Assembly: GCA_011046405.1 (NCBI GenBank)
Contig: DSAR01000356.1
Span: forward strand, 1 to 16,630
Direction of reading: 5' to 3'
Length of the DNA stretch: 16,630 nt
Origin: Chloroflexota bacterium
GTDB taxonomy: Bacteria; Chloroflexota; Anaerolineae; B4-G1
Shown: positions 12,431-16,630 of the stretch, one piece after another
Layout: every line of letters starts with the position of its first letter
How positions within the stretch are numbered: the stretch's first letter is position 1
Notes under the pieces: generated by a model
Told to the model about the DNA's origin: nothing
The model's input: the letters and a program-made list of their open reading frames with translations, nothing else
Database searches by the model: none
Made by a program: the position numbers and the translations under genes

Positions 12431-14290
12431 ATGGGTTTTTTCAGGGGATTAGAGGCCGAGGATTACGACCGGCAGTACAGCGACCGGGAATTGGTGCGCC
12501 GCATCGCCGGCTACTTCCGGCCTCACCTGGGGCGCATCCTGGCGATCAACCTGCTGATCCTGGCGATAGCGGCGGGGGACGCTGCCCAACCATTGATCGT
12601 GTCTCGCGGCCTGGACCTGCTCGCGGAATCGCCGCGCCTCGACACGGTGCTGATCCTGTCCGCGGCGGTGCTGGCGCTTGGTCTCTTCAATTGGGGCGGC
12701 AACTGGCTGCGCCGTTGGATCACCGCCCTCGCCATCGCCGACGTCGTGGCGGCCTTGCGCAACGACGCCTTTCAGGCCTCGGTAAGACACGATATGTCCT
12801 TCTTCGACCAGTTCCAATCAGGACGCATCATCAGCCGCATCACGTCCGACACCGAGGAATTTGCCCAGGTGACGCAACTCATCACCGACATCCTCAGCCG
12901 GTTGATCATGGCCGCCATCTTGATCGGGATGTTGTTTACCGTCTCCTGGCGGCTGACGTTGGTCGTGCTGGTCTTCGCGCCGGTCGTCTTCGGCGTCGCC
13001 CTGAGCTTCCGCCGCCTGGCCCGCAAGGTCACCCGCCGGGGGTTCCGTGTGCTGGCAGAGGTCAACACGGCGATCCAGGAAGCGGTGACCGGCATCAGCG
13101 TGGCCAAGAACTTCCGCCAGGAAGCGGCGATCTACGAGGAATTCCTGGAGGTCAACCGGCGCTCCTACCAGGTCAACCTGCAACGGGGTTATGCGCTATC
13201 GTCGCTGTGGCCAATCCTCAACGCGCTATCCGGAATCGGGACAGCCGTGGTGACATACGCCGGCGGACTGCCGGCCGCGGTGGGGACGATCACCATCGGC
13301 AACTTATATCTCTTCGTCGACAGTGTGAGACGTTTCTGGCTTCCCGTGGTCAACGTGGCGGCTTTTTGGAGCCAGTTACAGGGCGGCCTGGCGGCAGCGG
13401 AACGCATCTTCGCCCTGATCGACGCCGAACCGACGGTGCAACAGGAGGACGAGCATCCGGCGGAGCGCTTGCGCGGGGAGATTTGTTTCGCAGACGTCTG
13501 CTTCAGCTACAGCGAACAAGAACGGGTGTTGCGGGATTTCTCGCTCCACATCGCACCGGGCGAGAGTGTAGCCCTGGTGGGTCGCACCGGCGCAGGCAAG
13601 ACCAGTATCGCCCGGCTGATCGCCCGTTTCTACGAATTCCAGGAGGGACGTATCGAGATCGACGGGCGCGACATCCGCACCCTCGACCTGGAAACCTACC
13701 GGCGGCAACTGGGCATCGTCTCGCAAATGCCCTTTCTCTTTTCCGGTTCCGTCGCCGACAACATCCGCTACGCCCGCCCCGACCTGAGCGACGAGGAGAT
13801 CGAAGCGGCGGCCCGGCAAATCGGCGGCGGGGAGTGGTTGGAAACCCTGCCCGCCGGCCTGGCGACCGACGTCGGCGAACGCGGGTCGCGCCTCTCGATG
13901 GGACAACGGCAGTTGACGGCGCTGATGCGCGTCCTGGTCCAATCGCCCGCCATCTTCATCCTCGACGAGGCGACCGCCAGCATCGACCCCTTCACCGAGG
14001 CCCAGATCCAGGAGGCGATGGACCTGATCTTGCAGCGCAGCACCTCGATCCTGATCGCCCACCGGCTCTCGACGGTGCGCGCCGTGGACCGGATCATCGT
14101 GCTGGAGAATGGACGGATCATTGAGGAGGGCGATCACGACGAACTGATGGCGCTCAACAAACATTACGCCGAATTGTACGATACCTACTTCCGGCATCAA
14201 TCGCTGGATTACCGCCCCCCGCCGGCGGAAGAGGATTTCGACGCCGAGATGTTCCTGCCCGAGCAATTGCGCGGTCAAGCGCCTGCATAA
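12431..14290 (+). CDS. ABC exporter half-transporter, catalytic subunit
   Basis: The 619-residue partner of the preceding gene has a transmembrane domain (about 25-330) and nucleotide-binding domain (about 348-585). Walker A is GRTGAGKTS (384-392), the Q-loop GIVSQMPFLFSG, Walker B IFILDEATAS with the catalytic Glu513, and the switch His544. Its signature is the non-canonical LSMGQ (488-492). Paired with the upstream subunit, the Glu513 site would use that subunit's perfect LSGGQ and hydrolyse ATP, while the Asp523 site would face LSMGQ and be degenerate, the asymmetric design of TM287/288-like heterodimers. A charged C-terminal tail of about 30 residues (DYRPPPAEEDFDAEMFLPEQ) follows the NBD. 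The start has a modest Shine-Dalgarno AAAGGG (12417-12422) that overlaps the right target duplication of the mobile element. The gene is probably cotranscribed with its partner unless the element's hairpin interferes. Confidence 0.93.
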   Translation: MGFFRGLEAEDYDRQYSDRELVRRIAGYFRPHLGRILAINLLILAIAAGDAAQPLIVSRGLDLLAESPRLDTVLILSAAVLALGLFNWGGNWLRRWITALAIADVVAALRNDAFQASVRHDMSFFDQFQSGRIISRITSDTEEFAQVTQLITDILSRLIMAAILIGMLFTVSWRLTLVVLVFAPVVFGVALSFRRLARKVTRRGFRVLAEVNTAIQEAVTGISVAKNFRQEAAIYEEFLEVNRRSYQVNLQRGYALSSLWPILNALSGIGTAVVTYAGGLPAAVGTITIGNLYLFVDSVRRFWLPVVNVAAFWSQLQGGLAAAERIFALIDAEPTVQQEDEHPAERLRGEICFADVCFSYSEQERVLRDFSLHIAPGESVALVGRTGAGKTSIARLIARFYEFQEGRIEIDGRDIRTLDLETYRRQLGIVSQMPFLFSGSVADNIRYARPDLSDEEIEAAARQIGGGEWLETLPAGLATDVGERGSRLSMGQRQLTALMRVLVQSPAIFILDEATASIDPFTEAQIQEAMDLILQRSTSILIAHRLSTVRAVDRIIVLENGRIIEEGDHDELMALNKHYAELYDTYFRHQSLDYRPPPAEEDFDAEMFLPEQLRGQAPA

Positions 14291-14347
14291 AGCCTTTACC
14301 CACGCCGCCGCCATCCAGCTCCATCAATGCGCCCCAAAGGACACAGT

Positions 14348-14375
14348 TTGACTTCACCCCTACCTGACGTATAAT
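14348..14375 (+). promoter_or_regulatory. Sigma70-type promoter of the glycosyltransferase gene
   Basis: TTGACT (14348-14353) and a perfect TATAAT (14370-14375) are separated by 16 bp. The -10 box ends 7 nt before the ATG at 14383, so the transcript should begin at or within a base of the start codon. No Shine-Dalgarno is present. Confidence 0.8.
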
Positions 14376-14382
14376 TACCCCT

Positions 14383-15264
14383 ATGCTCAGTATCATCATT
14401 ACCGCGTTTCGAGAGTCCGAAACGGTTGGTCGGGCCATCGAAGCGTTTCTACCCCAGTTGCCCGCCGAGGCCGAAATCCTGGTCGTCTCTCCAGACCCGG
14501 AAACGATTCTCGTGGTCGACGAGTACGCCGCCCGCTACCCGCTGGTGCGGCACGTGGCCGATCCCCAACGCGGGAAGCCCACGGCGCTCAACGTGGGGCT
14601 GCAGGTCGCCCAGGGCGATATCGTGGTATTCAGCGACGGGGACGTGACAGTAGCCGAGGACGCCTTGGCCCATCTGTTGGCGCCCTTCGACGATCCACAG
14701 ACAGGCGCGGTGAGCAGCCATCCATTGAGCATCAGCCCCCGCGATACGGTGTTGGGCTATTGGTCTCACCTCCTCACCAGCGGCATTCACCAGATCCGGC
14801 AAATCCGCGATCTAGAGGGCGCCTTTATCGTCTGCTCCGGCTACCTCTTCGCCATCCGGCGGGCACTGATCGAGCACGTGCCGGAGGACGCGCTGGCGGA
14901 GGACGGCGTGATCTCCCACCTCATCGCCCAGCAAGGGTACCGCATTCGTTACGCGCCGGAGGCCCACGTACTGGTGAAATACCCCACGACGTACCGGGAT
15001 TGGCTGCGCCAGAAGGTCCGTTCGGCTGGCGGTTACGCCCAGGACCACATCCGCAAATCCCCCTTCCGGATGCGCTCCGCCTGGCAGGAGATGTGGCATG
15101 GGTCCCGAATCGCGTTGCGCTATCCCCGTCACCCACGCGAACTGATGTGGACGCTGCTCCTGTTCGCCGCCCGGCTCCATCTGTGGGCGCTGGTCTTTCT
15201 CAACGTGCGCTTGCTGCGCCGCCCCCTCAAGTCCCTCTGGCAGCGGGTCGAGACGACGAAATAA
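14383..15264 (+). CDS. Family 2 glycosyltransferase, membrane-associated
   Basis: The 293-residue product has a GT-A fold of family GT2: N-terminal strand MLSIIITAFRESETVGRAIE, the GKPTALNVGL segment (64-73) typical of processive-type GT2 enzymes, the metal/nucleotide-binding FSDGDV (D85, D87), an acceptor-side acidic pair in LAEDGVIS (E173-D174) likely containing the catalytic base, and RQKVRSAGGY (209-218) in the place of the (Q/R)xxRW box. A hydrophobic stretch near the C-terminus (about 254-278) suggests membrane association. It transfers a sugar from a nucleotide donor to an unknown acceptor, perhaps an envelope glycan or glycolipid. It has its own promoter directly before the ATG and is not obviously in an operon with the ABC exporter, though it follows 92 bp downstream in the same direction. 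The substrate is not predictable here. Confidence 0.88.
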   Translation: MLSIIITAFRESETVGRAIEAFLPQLPAEAEILVVSPDPETILVVDEYAARYPLVRHVADPQRGKPTALNVGLQVAQGDIVVFSDGDVTVAEDALAHLLAPFDDPQTGAVSSHPLSISPRDTVLGYWSHLLTSGIHQIRQIRDLEGAFIVCSGYLFAIRRALIEHVPEDALAEDGVISHLIAQQGYRIRYAPEAHVLVKYPTTYRDWLRQKVRSAGGYAQDHIRKSPFRMRSAWQEMWHGSRIALRYPRHPRELMWTLLLFAARLHLWALVFLNVRLLRRPLKSLWQRVETTK

Positions 15265-15274
15265 CCATCCCCCC

Positions 15275-15442
15275 CCTCAATAGTGAATGTCATCAAGATA
15301 AGACTTCGGAAGTTTAGCACCAAGGACCTTGGAAGAAAAACCAGCCTTGATCGGCCTCGAAATATTGGCTGACGGTGCGATTTTGAAACTTCCGAAGTCT
15401 ATCCAGCCTTGAACTTAATGAAATTGCCTCAATAGTGAATGT
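15275..15442. repeat. 16-bp direct repeat copying the end of the L,D-transpeptidase gene
   Basis: CCTCAATAGTGAATGT occurs at 15275-15290 and at 15427-15442. The second copy is the end of the L,D-transpeptidase gene (codons for NIHY and the TGA stop, minus strand). The 136 bp between the copies contain the palindromic element at 15301-15400. Within this interval CCAGCCTTGA is also repeated (15341-15350 and 15403-15412). Confidence 0.75.
15301..15400. mobile_element. 100-bp palindrome-ended element, probable MITE
   Basis: AGACTTCGGAAGTTT (15301-15315) and AAACTTCCGAAGTCT (15386-15400) are perfect 15-bp inverted repeats, and each is itself nearly palindromic (ACTTC-G-GAAGT). Inside, GCACC/GGTGC (15317-15321, 15374-15378) and the palindrome CCAAGG-A-CCTTGG (15320-15332) add symmetry. 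No clear short target duplication was found; TA occurs at 15299-15300 and at 15400-15401 but is offset by one base. It could instead act as a shared terminator for the convergent glycosyltransferase and transpeptidase genes, though it lacks U-runs. Confidence 0.6.
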
Positions 15443-16415
15443 TGACCAGCGTGCCGACAGGGGCCCAGTTGAAGAACCATTGGGCCTCCGGCGTGGGCAG
15501 GTTTATACAGCCGTGGCTCATTGGCTGCCCGAAGTTGGCGTGCCAATAGGTGCCGTGGAGGCCATATCCACGGTAAAAATACATCGTGTAGGGCACGTTG
15601 GTCAGGTGGTAGCCGGGGCCAGACATCGTGGTCGAGACGTACTTGACGTAGATGCGGTACTGTCCGGTGGGGGTCGGGGTAGCTGGCAGGCCAGTCGAGA
15701 CGAGCGTGCTGCGCACCGGCGTATTCCCCACGTAGGCGGTCACCCGCTGCGCGCTGAGATCAACGTCGATCCACCGTCCACCCGTGGGCGCGGGCGACGG
15801 GGCCGGGGCCGGGGCCGGAGACCCCCCAGCGGGGATGCGCAACACCTGCCCCACGTAGATGAAGGAGGGGTTGCTGATCCCATTCGCCCGCGCCAGCGCC
15901 CACATCGAGACGCCAAAACGGAGCGCGATGGCGGACAACGTGTCCCCGCGCCGCACCGTGTAGGTCTGCCCGGATGGACTCGGCTGGGGGGATGGCGTCG
16001 CCCCTCCTGGGATCATCAATCGCTGCCCGGCGTAAATGTGATTGGGATTCGCGATCCCATTGGCGGCGGCCAACGATTGGTAAGAGATCCCATAGCGCAA
16101 GGCGATGCGATACAGATTCTCCCCAGCCTGCACGACGTGGACACTGGGAGTGTCTGGAGATGGGGCAGGCGAGCCGCTCCCTCCCGGGATGGTCAGGCGT
16201 TGGCCAACGTAGATGTGGCTGGCATCGCTCAAGCCATTGGCCCGCGCCAGCGCATCGACCGTCACACCGTAGCGCAGCGCGATACGGAACAGGTTCTCGC
16301 CCGCCCGGACGACGTGCACCTGGGACTGGGCCGAGACGGGAGAGGCCAAGATCAAGATGAACAGGAGCGCGATAATCGAGCATGGCCATTTTCTCATTTT
16401 CTTTTTCATTTTCAT
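15429..16415 (-). CDS. Secreted LysM x3 / YkuD L,D-transpeptidase
   Basis: The 328-residue product has a lysine-rich signal peptide (1-29, cleavage after PVSA likely), three LysM domains (about 33-77, 92-136, 151-195, each with a VRAGENLFRIALRYG-like start and a 'YVGQRLTIPGG'-like end) separated by Ser/Pro linkers, and a C-terminal YkuD domain (about 214-328). The catalytic motif is HGTYWHANFGQPMSHGCINL (H287, S300, H301, C303). Such enzymes are anchored to peptidoglycan by LysM and cross-link or modify stem peptides through the cysteine; cross-link type cannot be read from sequence. The frame continues upstream to 16604, but the ATG at 16415 has the strong Shine-Dalgarno AGGAGG 7 nt before it and starts a proper signal peptide. 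The first two LysM units are closer to each other than to the third. The gene's last 16 bp are duplicated downstream. Confidence 0.93.
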   Translation of the reverse strand: MKMKKKMRKWPCSIIALLFILILASPVSAQSQVHVVRAGENLFRIALRYGVTVDALARANGLSDASHIYVGQRLTIPGGSGSPAPSPDTPSVHVVQAGENLYRIALRYGISYQSLAAANGIANPNHIYAGQRLMIPGGATPSPQPSPSGQTYTVRRGDTLSAIALRFGVSMWALARANGISNPSFIYVGQVLRIPAGGSPAPAPAPSPAPTGGRWIDVDLSAQRVTAYVGNTPVRSTLVSTGLPATPTPTGQYRIYVKYVSTTMSGPGYHLTNVPYTMYFYRGYGLHGTYWHANFGQPMSHGCINLPTPEAQWFFNWAPVGTLVNIHY

Positions 16416-16422
16416 CGGATTC

Positions 16423-16428
16423 CCTCCT
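16423..16428 (-). promoter_or_regulatory. Ribosome binding site of the L,D-transpeptidase gene
   Basis: AGGAGG on the minus strand, 7 nt before the ATG at 16415, decides the start over the upstream in-frame extension. Confidence 0.85.
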
Positions 16429-16462
16429 GGTGTAAGGGATTTTGCGCGAAAGAACACGTGCT

Positions 16463-16536
16463 TTTGCCACAAATTGCACGAATTTCCACGAATAAAAGCC
16501 AGAAAATTTGTGTTAATTCGTGAAATTCGTGGCAAA
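16463..16536. repeat. Large imperfect hairpin built of 9-bp ATTCGTGNN units
   Basis: The 27-nt left arm (16463-16489, begins TTTGCCAC) pairs with the right arm (16510-16536, ends GTGGCAAA) at 23 of 27 positions around a 20-nt loop. Each arm reads as three 9-bp units of the form ATTCGTGNN. The hairpin lies in the untranslated region upstream of the L,D-transpeptidase gene. It resembles the blocks at 552-580 and 633-664. Confidence 0.7.
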
Positions 16537-16630
16537 GTAAAAAGTGTCCGGTAGTGAACGACCGAATTAAGCTCTATTATGCCACAAGCGTCTGTGATTT
16601 CCAATTACAGGGATGTTACAATTCAGTGAC
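16537..16630. other. Intergenic end of window with one small hairpin
   Basis: No gene is visible. CTGTGATT-TCC-AATTACAG (16592-16610) can form an 8-bp stem with one mismatched pair. GTCCGGTAGTGAACGACCG (16545-16563) is weakly palindromic. Either could belong to the promoter region of the L,D-transpeptidase gene or to an unseen neighbour; no convincing -35/-10 pair was found. Confidence 0.3.

Noticed and set aside
12691..14124. 477-codon plus-strand frame inside the second ABC gene
   Set aside because: Out-of-frame shadow of a gene with complete Walker A, signature and Walker B motifs; its translation is Arg/Pro/Gly-rich and low-complexity.
16416..16604. Upstream extension of the L,D-transpeptidase frame to 16604
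   Set aside because: It crosses the 9-bp-unit hairpin, lacks a ribosome binding site, and would bury the signal peptide; the ATG at 16415 has a strong Shine-Dalgarno.

Overview
This is a GC-rich stretch of bacterial chromosome. The best guess is Chloroflexota (Anaerolineae or a relative). That is inferred from the overall gene style: long secreted multidomain proteins with Pro/Thr linkers, a short 'WLPLILR' stretch near the C-terminus of the giant secreted protein, SH3b/LysM/YkuD envelope proteins, promoters placed so that mRNAs would be leaderless, and many small palindromic intergenic repeats. No rRNA, tRNA, CRISPR array or complete transposase gene was found.

Layout. On the minus strand, from right to left: a 1546-residue secreted zinc amidase (9277-4637) overlaps by 4 bp a membrane-anchored SH3b protein (4640-4071). 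Next come an 8-bp tandem array and a miniature transposable element, a COG2521-like methyltransferase (3820-2984), a second miniature element, NAD-dependent DNA ligase ligA (2712-682), and the start of a dihydrodipicolinate synthase family aldolase (503-1, cut by the window edge). Between 9.3 and 10.3 kb lies an AT-richer wreck of a type II restriction-modification system: an intact controller (C) gene with a recognisable C-box operator, only the first ~44 codons of a probable endonuclease gene, and a methyltransferase gene with its catalytic centre deleted. On the plus strand follow two half-transporters of a heterodimeric ABC exporter (10522-12318 and 12431-14290) and a family 2 glycosyltransferase (14383-15264). 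The last gene, on the minus strand, is a secreted LysM x3 / YkuD L,D-transpeptidase (16415-15429).

Several genes point to the cell envelope (amidase, SH3b protein, L,D-transpeptidase, glycosyltransferase). ligA and the methyltransferase are housekeeping-like neighbours in the same orientation.

The most unusual content is between the genes. Four miniature inverted-repeat elements have terminal repeats starting GTA. In three of them both ends are flanked by perfect 8-bp target duplications. Two copies (3841-3950 and 10299-10408) are identical over 110 bp and inverted relative to each other. A third (12327-12413) has the same ends but a completely different hairpin core, which suggests a family with conserved ends and exchangeable cores. 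A different 100-bp palindromic element sits at 15301-15400, between two copies of the last 16 bp of the L,D-transpeptidase gene. Short-period arrays (8-bp CTACCGAT type, 9-bp ATTCGTGNN type) occur in other gaps.
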